The notes: a model not told the origin generated them from the sequence alone. 7,409 nucleotides of DNA from Deltaproteobacteria bacterium (GCA_019309685.1 JAFDFT010000107.1:1-7409), one strand, 5' to 3'; positions 1 to 6,994 are shown, counted from the first letter of the stretch. Numbers and translations are program-made.

Positions 1-536
1 CGGGAGACCAGCTCTTTACCTGTTCCATTTTCGCCGGAGATTAAAACCCATTTGTCGGATGCAGCTATGATGAGGATTTTATTTTTTAAATCCGCAACAG
101 CCGCGCTATTCCCATTAATAGAATTTTTTTCAATTGCTTTTTTGCGGAGGTATTTATTTTCTTCTTCGAGCCTTCTGAAATTAAGCGCGTTACTGATAGA
201 GACAATTATCTTATCAATTGAAAGAGGTTTTTCGATTAGATCAAATGCCCCTAATTTAGTTGCTGTTACCGCAGTTTCAATAGTCCCATGACCTGTAATG
301 ATAATGACTTGAATATTGGGATTTTCTTTTTTTATTTCTTTTAAGGTTTCAATCCCATCAATCCCGGGCATCCAGATATCAAGAAGAACAAGGTCTGGAG
401 AGTCTTTTTGAATAATCTGCAATGCTTCATACCCATTAGAGGCAATGGAAATTTCGAAGCCCTCATCTGAGAGTATACCGCTTAAGGATTGCTGTATAGT
501 AGGTTCATCGTCTACAATTAAAATGGATGGAAACAT
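1..536 (-). CDS. ntrX: NtrX-like sigma-54-type response regulator, partial (C-terminus beyond left edge)
   Basis: Cytoplasmic transcription regulator that should be phosphorylated by the adjacent NtrY kinase and act on sigma-54 promoters. About 178 residues are visible. Residues 1-120 are a receiver domain with the acidic pair D9/D10, phospho-acceptor D53 in LLDIWMPGIDG, T81 in IIITGHG and K103 in EKPLS. A linker (RRLEEENKYLRKKA) leads into the start of the AAA+ domain (INGNSAAV), which reaches the Walker A motif GENGTGKE just before the window edge. The rest of the AAA+ domain and the expected Fis-type helix-turn-helix are outside. The ATG at 536 was chosen because it gives the standard receiver start (MFPSILIVDDEP) and has a GGAG Shine-Dalgarno at 545-548, eight bases upstream. 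It follows ntrY by 84 bases. NtrC-family membership is certain from the motifs; the NtrX name rests mainly on the NtrY neighbour. Confidence 0.9.
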   Translation of the reverse strand, partial: MFPSILIVDDEPTIQQSLSGILSDEGFEISIASNGYEALQIIQKDSPDLVLLDIWMPGIDGIETLKEIKKENPNIQVIIITGHGTIETAVTATKLGAFDLIEKPLSIDKIIVSISNALNFRRLEEENKYLRKKAIEKNSINGNSAAVADLKNKILIIAASDKWVLISGENGTGKELVS

Positions 537-620
537 TTGTCTTTCTCCATAGGTTTAGTTTTTGTATATATCATGAAATGTAAACTTGACGATATAAATA
601 TTGATATGCTTATTGTAAAT

Positions 621-2852
621 CTATACAGGAAGTTCGATAACAAACTTTGCGCCCTGTGGAACCTGATCTTGCACACTAATTGTCCCATTATGATCAGAGA
701 TGATCGCGCTGACAATTGTCAGCCCAAGCCCCATACCGGTTTTTTTAGTTGAGTAATAAGGTTCAAAAAGTCGTGTTTTGTCTTCATCGTTGATGCCTCG
801 TCCATTATCTGAAACTTCCAATCGAACCATTTTTAATATTGGATCATGTGACAGAGAGATAGAAACAATACCTTTCTCTTCAATCGCTCCGATTGCGTTA
901 TCAAGAAGATTAATCATCGCTTGTTTAATTTGCTGACGATCCAAATTTAAATTAGGCATTTTATCGCCGGTATTGATTTTAAAATCAATATTTGGATGTC
1001 CCTCCTTGTATAAAACGACTGTTTCATCAATGATTGCTGATAGGTCGTGAGGCTTAGGATTCGCTGTTGGAAATCTTGCAAAAGATGAAAATTCGTTTAC
1101 AAGATTCCTTATCATTTCGACGTGGTCGACAATCATTTCAATACATTCATTAAATACTGAATTATTAAGCTTCGTTGAAAATTTTCGGTTCAGGCGTTGA
1201 GCTGAAAGGGTAATGGGGGTTAAAGGGTTTTTGACTTCATGTGCGATGCGTCGAGCTACTTCCCGCCATGCAGCCATCCTCTGTCCTTTTTCCAATTCCG
1301 TAAGGTCGTCAAAAACAACAACAATGCCCAAATGGCGCCCTGCATCATCTTTAAGTTTATTGATGGTTACTGATAAGCTTTTAGGCTTGCCATCAATGGT
1401 TAATTTTACTGGCAACTCAATTGTATCGTCTGGTGAATTGCTAAGGTTGCCCATTATTTCTTCAGAAAGTCCTAAAAAATTAGCCGTTAGTGTATCTTTA
1501 TAGTTTTTATTTAATATATCCTCAGCTTTTAGTTTAAGCATTTTTTCTGCAGATTTATTAATCGTACTTATAAATCCTTTGGCATCAAGACTGATGACAC
1601 CTGCGGAAACGTTTTCTAAAACAATTTCCATATATTTCTGTCTTTCTTCAATCTCAATATTTATTTCACGGAGTTTGTTCGCAGAAAGTTCAAGCTGATT
1701 TCGATTATGACGCAATTCTTTAGTCATTTTGTTAAATGATTCAACAAGACTGCCTATTTCATCATCTCCAGTGCGGGCAATGCTAAATTCAAGATTGCCG
1801 TCCGCAACACGGCGAGTTCCATCGGCAAGTTCCTGGATGGGGACACTTATTGTTTTCGCCAGATATAGGCCAAACCAAATGGCCAATACTATCAAAAATA
1901 AAGAAGCTATTGATAGGTACAAAAAGAAAGTTCTTTTAATGGGTTGTTTATAAAACTTGATCTGTTGGTACTCTTCAAAACCCCTGGATATCGATTTCAT
2001 TTTTTGAGATAGATCGACGGGTACTAAAATAGTTATAACAATAAACGCTTCAGCATCTTCTCGTTCAACACCAAAAGGAAGTGTTCCTATGGTTTTTAGC
2101 ATTTCACCATTTGGAACAATTTCAGAAATTGACTTAATCCCTTGTGTAGAAAATTTTTGCTGAAGATCATTGGCGGAAACGACACCAAAAAAGATATTTT
2201 CTAGTTTTGTGGAAAGGGCAAAAGTCAGTCGTTCAGAACTCCTTGAGTATATTTCCACCGCATCAAGATTAAAAGATTTTTGAACAACCTGAATGTAGTG
2301 AGATAGTTTAACGCGATTAGAAGGTATAAGGAGATTTCTTTTTTGTATCTGGTATGCAACTCTTTCAAGAAAAAAACTATTATTTTCTTCAATTCGTTTA
2401 TATATGCTCCTTCCAACAAATAGTGAGTTTTCAAGCGCTTGCTCAACCGGAATGTTAAACCAGAATTTAATGCTCGCTGAAATAAAAGTAATAGAAAAAA
2501 AGAATAGTAATATCGTTGGTACAAAGGTAAATCCGATAAAAGAGATCACAAGTCTTACGCGTAATTTAGACCCCATGACCCTGCGCTTGCGGTCATACAG
2601 AAGCTTTACTAAGTTACGAAAAACAAGAAAAATTAGTACAATGAGTAGCAGTAGGCTGGTATTTATAAGGATGAACATCAATATTGTGCCGGATATGGGG
2701 ATATCGGTTCCAAAATGAATAACCTTGTTGGCGACAAACGTCATTAAGGCAATCATGATTATAATGACAATTATCAGCACGATTTCACGTTTCCGACGAG
2801 CTCTTTCTTTTTCCGATAGTAACGGGTTTTGATTTTCTTTAATATTTTCCAT
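621..2852 (-). CDS. ntrY: NtrY-like membrane sensor histidine kinase
   Basis: Inner-membrane histidine kinase of 743 residues, a usual length for NtrY. Order of parts: a basic cytoplasmic N-terminus (ERARRKRE), TM1 about 24-45, TM2 about 55-80, TM3 about 101-126, a presumed periplasmic sensor region about 127-306, TM4 about 308-332, HAMP about 330-385, PAS about 405-515, then HisKA and HATPase. The phospho-accepting histidine is H538 in RRIAHEVKNPLTPI. The N box is INLLDNAIGAI (N652), G1 is DNGRGI (682-687), the F box FEPYYSTK (696-703) and G2 GMGLGL (706-711), so the catalytic core is intact. TM count and charge give a cytoplasmic kinase. It starts 37 bases after DUF4390 and precedes ntrX, its probable partner. 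A weak AGG lies just upstream of the ATG. In other bacteria NtrYX has been tied to nitrogen, redox/respiration and envelope control; the ligand cannot be read from this sequence. Confidence 0.95.
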   Translation of the reverse strand: MENIKENQNPLLSEKERARRKREIVLIIVIIIMIALMTFVANKVIHFGTDIPISGTILMFILINTSLLLLIVLIFLVFRNLVKLLYDRKRRVMGSKLRVRLVISFIGFTFVPTILLFFFSITFISASIKFWFNIPVEQALENSLFVGRSIYKRIEENNSFFLERVAYQIQKRNLLIPSNRVKLSHYIQVVQKSFNLDAVEIYSRSSERLTFALSTKLENIFFGVVSANDLQQKFSTQGIKSISEIVPNGEMLKTIGTLPFGVEREDAEAFIVITILVPVDLSQKMKSISRGFEEYQQIKFYKQPIKRTFFLYLSIASLFLIVLAIWFGLYLAKTISVPIQELADGTRRVADGNLEFSIARTGDDEIGSLVESFNKMTKELRHNRNQLELSANKLREINIEIEERQKYMEIVLENVSAGVISLDAKGFISTINKSAEKMLKLKAEDILNKNYKDTLTANFLGLSEEIMGNLSNSPDDTIELPVKLTIDGKPKSLSVTINKLKDDAGRHLGIVVVFDDLTELEKGQRMAAWREVARRIAHEVKNPLTPITLSAQRLNRKFSTKLNNSVFNECIEMIVDHVEMIRNLVNEFSSFARFPTANPKPHDLSAIIDETVVLYKEGHPNIDFKINTGDKMPNLNLDRQQIKQAMINLLDNAIGAIEEKGIVSISLSHDPILKMVRLEVSDNGRGINDEDKTRLFEPYYSTKKTGMGLGLTIVSAIISDHNGTISVQDQVPQGAKFVIELPV

Positions 2853-2889
2853 AGTTACCTATGACAGGCTGGAAATGACATGTTGCAAG

Positions 2890-3459
2890 TTAATAAATAA
2901 AACTAATTGAGTGCCAGTCAGTCTCAAAATCCCACATGGAAACAAAGAAAAGGACATAATGCAGATAGAGAGGAAGTGTTACTTTGCTGAGTTCAGCTTT
3001 TGCAAGTATTTGGTATTGATGGCCTTTCGTTAGTTTATTCAGCTCTACTATTTTTAAACTGTTGAGTTGGCTCATTAATAATTTTGCATAATCAAAAGAT
3101 TTTGTTACAATGGGAGCAGCATTCTCCCAGGACCGATTCACGAAAAACTCTTTTTTTAGGTTATCATATCGAATAGTGTGAATAGCTTTAATATCTGAAA
3201 TTTCTTTATCAAACCATAAGCCACGAATTTTGTTAAGCTTTATATAGTAGGTAAATGAAGCGGGTATTCCGGCTAAAACTGCTTTTTCCATTTTATTTTG
3301 CAGCGCGCCTTCAATATTTAAATAGATAAGAAGGTGATCACGTGTATTATTGAGCCGTATACTTGTAACTCTTGCTTCGCGTGCAGAAACTGAAAAACTT
3401 AAGGAAAAAAATATAAGGGCAGTAATTGTACCAGTTTTTAGTTTATTTGATATGTTCAT
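2890..3459 (-). CDS. DUF4390 family exported protein
   Basis: A 189-residue protein of unknown biochemical role. Residues 1-26 look like a Sec signal peptide: a short basic N-terminus (NKLKTG), a hydrophobic core (ITALIFFSLSFSVS) and an SVSA|RE cleavage site. The mature part is rich in beta-type sequence (LLIYLNIEG, FTYYIKLNKIRGLWFD). It ends in the WDFETDW-x-SISF signature that I associate with DUF4390. Family knowledge: DUF4390 genes are repeatedly found directly upstream of ntrY in Proteobacteria, as here (37-base gap), which suggests a role in the same signalling path, perhaps as a periplasmic accessory to NtrY; that role is inference. The preceding 133-base gap after lpxC contains only a weak minus-strand promoter-like pair, TTGTAA (3512-3517) and TAAGAT (3490-3495) with a 16-base spacer. 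The start codon has a poor ribosome binding site (AAAAAAG). No frameshift or truncation is visible. Confidence 0.85.
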   Translation of the reverse strand: MNISNKLKTGTITALIFFSLSFSVSAREARVTSIRLNNTRDHLLIYLNIEGALQNKMEKAVLAGIPASFTYYIKLNKIRGLWFDKEISDIKAIHTIRYDNLKKEFFVNRSWENAAPIVTKSFDYAKLLMSQLNSLKIVELNKLTKGHQYQILAKAELSKVTLPLYLHYVLFFVSMWDFETDWHSISFIY

Positions 3460-3592
3460 CTTTTTTAATAGGTTGAAAAGATTGAAACGATCTTAACGTA
3501 TCTACAAAAAATTACAAAAGAGATTATCCGAAACGATGTATTCGTTGTATACTAGAACTCGCATTGTTTAGGGATTTATAAGGGAATCAGCT

Positions 3593-4498
3593 TTAAATGG
3601 CAAGTGATTTTGACTGAAATGCTGGCACGCTTTTAAGGTCCTGGAGGGTTCGGGTTACCCATGAACCTTTTTTGGAAAAGAACTTTTGTATAAATGAATG
3701 GTTAAACGAATGGCCGGATTTTTCTAATACAACATGGCCTAGAATAGGCAATCCCAAAAGAGCAAAATCACCAATACAATCAAGTAATTTATGCCTAACG
3801 AACTCATCGGGATGCCGCAATCCTTCACTATTAATAATATCCTGATCATCAACAACAATTGCGTTATCCAAGGACCCTCCCATGGCCAGGCCGAATTTCT
3901 TCATTAGCTCATATTCATTGAGGAAACCAAAAGTTCTTGCCATGGCGATTTCAGATGTAAAGGTTTTTTCAGATACCTCTAATGAGTAGTATTGTTTTTT
4001 TATTAAAGGATGGTCAAAATCAATAGTATAGGATATTTTAAAATTATTCGATGGATACATCGTTACCGATTTGTCATTATCGGTGTGTATAATTGGTTCT
4101 TTTATAACAAAGTAATACCGTGGAGCATCCAGTTTTACGATCCCGGCTTCTTGTATAATGAATGTAAAAGGATTAGCGCTTCCATCCATGACTGGGACTT
4201 CATGGGCATCCAGTTCGACAAGGGCATTATCGATGGACAGTCCAGAAAAGGCGGCCATTATATGTTCTATGGTAGAAATGATAAATCCATTAAAACCGAT
4301 AACAGTAGCAAGGCTGGTATCAACAATCATATTAAAATGAGCATTAATATAAGGCGAGTCAGGCAAATCGGTTCTTTTGAATTTAATTCCATGGTTTGAA
4401 GGTGCGGGATTGATGGTTAGATTGACCTTTTTCCCAGAGTGCAGTCCAACACCTGAAATTGATACGGATTTTGCAATTGTTTGTTGGTATAAGTTCAT
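3593..4498 (-). CDS. lpxC: UDP-3-O-acyl-N-acetylglucosamine deacetylase (LpxC)
   Basis: Cytoplasmic zinc enzyme that removes the acetyl group from UDP-3-O-acyl-GlcNAc, the committed step of lipid A synthesis. At 301 residues it is full length. The N-terminal signature SGVGLHSGKKV is at 15-25. The catalytic and metal residues align with E. coli LpxC: E78 and H79 in STIEHIMAAFSGLSIDNA, T189 in MARTFG, H236/K237/D240/D244 in DEFVRHKLLDCIGDF, and H263 in KSGHSFNH. The conserved loop VPVMDGSANPF is at 101-111. The ATG at 4498 is supported by the usual distance to the GVGLH motif, yet the bases before it (ATTATACAGC) contain no Shine-Dalgarno, so translation may be weak or depend on other features. 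It is the first gene of the minus-strand cluster and diverges from comM. Nothing in the active site is altered. Confidence 0.97.
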   Translation of the reverse strand: MNLYQQTIAKSVSISGVGLHSGKKVNLTINPAPSNHGIKFKRTDLPDSPYINAHFNMIVDTSLATVIGFNGFIISTIEHIMAAFSGLSIDNALVELDAHEVPVMDGSANPFTFIIQEAGIVKLDAPRYYFVIKEPIIHTDNDKSVTMYPSNNFKISYTIDFDHPLIKKQYYSLEVSEKTFTSEIAMARTFGFLNEYELMKKFGLAMGGSLDNAIVVDDQDIINSEGLRHPDEFVRHKLLDCIGDFALLGLPILGHVVLEKSGHSFNHSFIQKFFSKKGSWVTRTLQDLKSVPAFQSKSLAI

Positions 4499-4590
4499 GC
4501 TGTATAATAATGACGATAAACGAAATCGATAATTCCATGGCTTTAAATTTTTTGATCCTATACCATACTAATAAAATATGCGCAATAAAG

Positions 4591-4596
4591 ATTATA
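4591..4596 (-). promoter_or_regulatory. Putative -10 element of the lpxC promoter
   Basis: On the minus strand these bases read TATAAT, a perfect sigma-70 -10 hexamer. A start near 4584 would give a leader of about 85 bases for lpxC. The -35 position (GCAATT or TGCAAT, depending on spacer) is poor. It is covered by the inverted repeat at 4601-4625, which fits a promoter that is repressed or activated through that site. The DNA is very AT-rich, so a chance match is possible. Confidence 0.4.
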
Positions 4597-4600
4597 ATAA

Positions 4601-4625
4601 TTTAATGCATTTAAATTGCATTAAA
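4601..4625. repeat. Inverted repeat, operator candidate in the lpxC-comM intergenic region
   Basis: Perfect 9-bp arms TTTAATGCA and TGCATTAAA are separated by seven bases (TTTAAAT) that are themselves nearly self-complementary. The dyad lies four bases upstream of the minus-strand TATAAT and spans the spacer and -35 region of that presumed lpxC promoter. There is no run of T directly after it in either direction and it is not at a gene end, so a protein binding site is more likely than a terminator. The binding protein is unknown. Confidence 0.55.
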
Positions 4626-4655
4626 CGGATTTGTAATGTATATAAATTCCGTTAA
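4621..4655. repeat. Second, imperfect inverted repeat between lpxC and comM
   Basis: The core arms AACGGA (4624-4629) and TCCGTT (4648-4653) are exact complements 18 bases apart. They extend imperfectly to TTAAACGGATTT and AAATTCCGTTAA with single-base bulges. It shares its left end with the right arm of the adjacent 4601-4625 repeat. It could be a weak cruciform or RNA hairpin or a second regulator site; the bulges lower confidence. Confidence 0.3.
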
Positions 4656-4748
4656 TTTTCCAAATATTCGGCTGATGAGTTCAGTTATTTGTCAAATTTA
4701 CGTGATTGGGTATTTGCAGTATCTGATTAGCTAGGGTCAAAAGAAAGC

Positions 4749-4761
4749 AGAGGACATTTTG
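4749..4761 (+). promoter_or_regulatory. Ribosome binding site and TTG start of comM
   Basis: AGAGGA at 4749-4754 lies four bases before TTG (4759-4761). No ATG or GTG lies in frame close by, and the protein start (IAKVLSSAVIGIDAF) matches the normal beginning of YifB/ComM proteins, so TTG is the likely initiator. Confidence 0.75.
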
Positions 4762-6291
4762 ATTGCAAAAGTCTTAAGTAGCGCCGTTATCGGAATTGAT
4801 GCCTTTCTTGTTGAAGTTGAGGTCGATATAATCAGGGGACTTCCCAGTTTTACGACTGTGGGGCTTCCTGAGGCTTCTGTCAAAGAGAGCAAAGAGCGGG
4901 TGAAATCAGCTATCGGCAATTCAGGGTATGTATTTCCGGATGATAGAATTACAGTCAATTTGGCACCGGCAAACATTAAAAAAGAAGGCACAGGATTTGA
5001 TCTGCCTATTGCATTGGGGATTCTAACAGCCACCAAGCTGGTAGCTTATGATGATATAAGCAAATATTTAATTTTGGGTGAATTATCGCTGGACGGTCGT
5101 GTCAAGCCCGTATTCGGCTCTCTGCCAATGGCGATTGCTGCAAAAAAAGCGGGCTATAAGGGAATTATCGTTCCCTATGAGAATAGGCACGAAGCCTCTG
5201 TGGTTCAAGGAATAAATGTGTATTCGGTAAAGACCCTATCGCAAGTGGTAGAATTTTTAAGAAGAAAAGTAGAGCTGAGTCCAGAAAAGACAGATATCAA
5301 AACCATCTTTGAAAAAGAGAGCAGGTTTGAAGCAGATTTTTCTGAGGTGATGGGTCAAGAGCACGTCAAAAGATCGTTGGAAATTTCAGCGGCTGGTGGT
5401 CATAACATAATAATGGTCGGTCCTCCGGGGTCCGGAAAGACAATGCTTGCCAAGCGTTTGCCGACCATCCTGCCGCCGTTATCATTTGAAGAGTCGATTG
5501 AAACAACAAAAATATTTAGTGTTGTTGGTATGCTCAATGGCCAGGCACTTATTACCAAAAGGCCTTTTCGATCACCGCATCATACAATCTCTGACGCTGG
5601 CCTTATTGGCGGCGGCCATGTTCCGCGGCCCGGCGAGGTAAGCATGGCGCACAATGGTGTGCTTTTTCTTGATGAACTTTCAGAGTTTAAAAAGCATGTT
5701 CTTGAAGTTCTTCGTCAGCCCTTGGAGGATATGAGAGTCACCATATCGAGAGCTTCTTCAACGATTACATATCCATCTAGCTTTATGCTTGTTGCAGCTA
5801 TGAATCCATGTCCCTGCGGGTATCTGGCTGATTCCAAACACGAGTGCCGTTGCACATACCAGCAGATTCACCGCTATCGTTCCAAAATTTCGGGTCCCTT
5901 GCTCGACCGTATCGACATCCACGTAGAAGTGCCAGCTGTACCCTATAAGGACATGAAAAGCTCCGCAGTGGGAGAGGCTTCCATAGACATACGGGAAAGG
6001 GTCTGCGCAGCGCGGAGAATTCAGGTCAAAAGATTCGGGCGGGGTAAAATATTCTGCAACGCCCAAATGAACAGCCGCCACATCAAGATCCATGGTGTTG
6101 TGGATGACGACTGCGGCGCGCTGCTGGAGTCGGCCATTGAAAAGCTGGGTTTATCAGCCCGGGCCTATAACCGCATTTTAAAGATCGCCCGAACAATTGC
6201 AGACCTTGAAAACAAGGCTGATATCAAAGCTTCGCATGTGGCCGAAGCCATTCAATACCGCAGTCTGGATCGGGTCAAACATTTTATCTGA
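4759..6291 (+). CDS. comM: YifB/ComM family Mg-chelatase-like AAA+ ATPase
   Basis: A 510-residue cytoplasmic AAA+ ATPase, full length for the family. Residues about 1-170 form the N-terminal ChlI-like domain (GLPSFTTVGLPEASVKES; NLAPANIKKEGTGFDLPIAL). The AAA+ core at about 190-395 has Walker A GPPGSGKT (221-228), the conserved RPFRSPHHTIS stretch (268-278), Walker B VLFLDE (301-306), sensor-1 N349 in AAMNPCPCG, and GPLLDRID with R384. Four cysteines (C351, C353, C363, C365) form a probable metal site typical of this family. The C-terminal Mg-chelatase domain ends with SARAYNRILKIARTIADLE (466-484). In Vibrio and relatives ComM is a hexameric helicase that promotes branch migration during natural transformation; whether this organism is transformable is not shown. 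No neighbour here is a competence gene. GC content is clearly higher in the 3' half than in the 5' half. Confidence 0.95.
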   Translation: MIAKVLSSAVIGIDAFLVEVEVDIIRGLPSFTTVGLPEASVKESKERVKSAIGNSGYVFPDDRITVNLAPANIKKEGTGFDLPIALGILTATKLVAYDDISKYLILGELSLDGRVKPVFGSLPMAIAAKKAGYKGIIVPYENRHEASVVQGINVYSVKTLSQVVEFLRRKVELSPEKTDIKTIFEKESRFEADFSEVMGQEHVKRSLEISAAGGHNIIMVGPPGSGKTMLAKRLPTILPPLSFEESIETTKIFSVVGMLNGQALITKRPFRSPHHTISDAGLIGGGHVPRPGEVSMAHNGVLFLDELSEFKKHVLEVLRQPLEDMRVTISRASSTITYPSSFMLVAAMNPCPCGYLADSKHECRCTYQQIHRYRSKISGPLLDRIDIHVEVPAVPYKDMKSSAVGEASIDIRERVCAARRIQVKRFGRGKIFCNAQMNSRHIKIHGVVDDDCGALLESAIEKLGLSARAYNRILKIARTIADLENKADIKASHVAEAIQYRSLDRVKHFI

Positions 6292-6462
6292 AAGGCTAAA
6301 AAAATCTGATTGCTCTGGGAGCCGCATAAGATTTGTCCAAATAAAACTATATTCAGGCAATATAATTGAACAGGACTCCTTTTTTAACTACAATAGTGAT
6401 GAAGACATATTTTCAAAAATATCAAAGGTTTGGAAGATGTAAAGGGTTATCGATGTTTTTTC
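6292..6462. other. Intergenic region after comM, no supported gene
   Basis: AT-rich DNA with no start-codon-supported gene. An open plus-strand frame that overlaps the end of comM in another phase runs on to a stop at 6442 and ends NYNSDEDIFSKISKVWKM, but it has no start or ribosome site of its own. A 7-bp AT-only hairpin (ATATTTT/AAAATAT) is at 6407-6422. I find no convincing rho-independent terminator for comM. Confidence 0.5.
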
Positions 6463-6491
6463 TTGACATGAAATCTGTTGTGGCTTAATTT
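6463..6491 (+). promoter_or_regulatory. Sigma-70-type promoter upstream of the PilZ gene
   Basis: A consensus -35 TTGACA (6463-6468), an exact 17-base spacer and -10 TAATTT (6486-6491) form the best housekeeping promoter in the window. Transcription would start near 6498 and give a leader of about 190 bases before the PilZ start codon. No c-di-GMP riboswitch core is recognisable in that leader. A separate small RNA or a promoter closer to the gene cannot be excluded. Confidence 0.55.
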
Positions 6492-6648
6492 TTAATTATA
6501 CACTATATACAGTTAATGCACTGAAAGATTTCATTGTTCGTGGAATTAGTTGAAGCTAACTTGGAATCTGATATGCTTATATTATAACAAATTTACCCTT
6601 GAATGGTTCTATAGACAACATTTAATATTTTTTTATCTTTGTCAAACC

Positions 6649-6666
6649 AATATGATCAATCATATT
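6649..6666. repeat. 18-bp palindrome just upstream of the PilZ gene
   Basis: Eight-base arms AATATGAT and ATCATATT flank a two-base centre (CA). The right end is nine bases before the AGGGG ribosome site. The position and the tight two-base centre suit a dimeric regulator; it lies about 150 bases after the presumed start, so it would act as a roadblock or belong to a nearer promoter. AT-rich composition makes chance occurrence possible. Confidence 0.35.
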
Positions 6667-6675
6667 TTAATGGGC

Positions 6676-6680
6676 AGGGG
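6676..6680 (+). promoter_or_regulatory. Ribosome binding site deciding the PilZ start
   Basis: AGGGG with an eight-base spacer leads to ATG at 6689. The nearer ATG at 6681 is in another frame, abuts the AGGGG with no spacer and does not give a PilZ protein, so 6689 is preferred. Confidence 0.7.
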
Positions 6681-6688
6681 ATGAAAAA

Positions 6689-6994
6689 ATGGACTATAAT
6701 GCTGAGAATAGGGATTACACACGCTTTGACTATGAAGTATCCTTACTTCTCGAAAATGTGACCACAGGCTCATATTACGATGGAAAGATGTTTAATTTCT
6801 GCAATACAGGCATGTATTTAGAGACAGATTTTCCTTTAGAGCCCGGTTCGCATGTGAATATTGTCATTGAAGATCTGGACCCTCTTCCCTCTGGTCTTTT
6901 TGAAACAATTTATAACGCTAAAGTAAGGTGGTGTAAAAAATTAAGAACCGATGATGCTGATTATTATTATGGGGTTGGCGTAAAATATTACTAA
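6689..6994 (+). CDS. Small single-domain PilZ protein
   Basis: A 101-residue cytoplasmic protein that is essentially one PilZ domain, a family that commonly binds cyclic di-GMP and then controls motility, polysaccharide or partner proteins. The first ligand motif RxxxR is present as R8-DYT-R12. The second, normally [D/N]xSxxG, appears as N36-F-C-N-T-G41, with cysteine in place of the serine. The following strand pattern GMYLETDFPLEPGSHVNIVI and the closing AKVRWCKKL...YYYGVGVKYY fit the PilZ barrel. There is no signal peptide, TM segment or extra domain, so it probably acts through a partner. It stands alone: comM ends about 400 bases upstream and nothing follows for 415 bases. A promoter at 6463-6491 and a palindrome at 6649-6666 are the candidate control sites. 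Family assignment is good; c-di-GMP binding is plausible but not certain because of the serine change. Confidence 0.85.
   Translation: MDYNAENRDYTRFDYEVSLLLENVTTGSYYDGKMFNFCNTGMYLETDFPLEPGSHVNIVIEDLDPLPSGLFETIYNAKVRWCKKLRTDDADYYYGVGVKYY

Noticed and set aside
537..752. Plus-strand ORF antisense to the 3' end of ntrY and the ntrY-ntrX gap
   Set aside because: It lies opposite a conserved kinase domain and has no recognisable protein features; it is an antisense shadow.
4010..4399. 129-codon plus-strand ORF inside lpxC
   Set aside because: It is wholly antisense to a gene with every catalytic residue in place. The composition looks like a mirrored frame and no ribosome site is evident.
4689..4716. 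Sigma-70-like TTGTCA-N16-TATTTG before comM
   Set aside because: The -10 hexamer is weak and the spacer is short; in AT-rich DNA this is close to background, so it is not listed as a feature.
4703..4718. Possible sigma-54 promoter before comM ending in TTGCA
   Set aside because: The upstream half reads TGATTG instead of TGGCAC, so the essential GG at -24 is missing.
6197..6442. Plus-strand 81-codon ORF overlapping the end of comM
   Set aside because: Its start lies inside comM in a different frame and most of it is out-of-phase comM sequence. The tail after 6291 has no start of its own.
6639..6668. TTGTCA-N18-TATTTT just before the PilZ gene
   Set aside because: Transcription would begin in or next to the ribosome binding site, leaving no usable leader. 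The 6463-6491 promoter is better.
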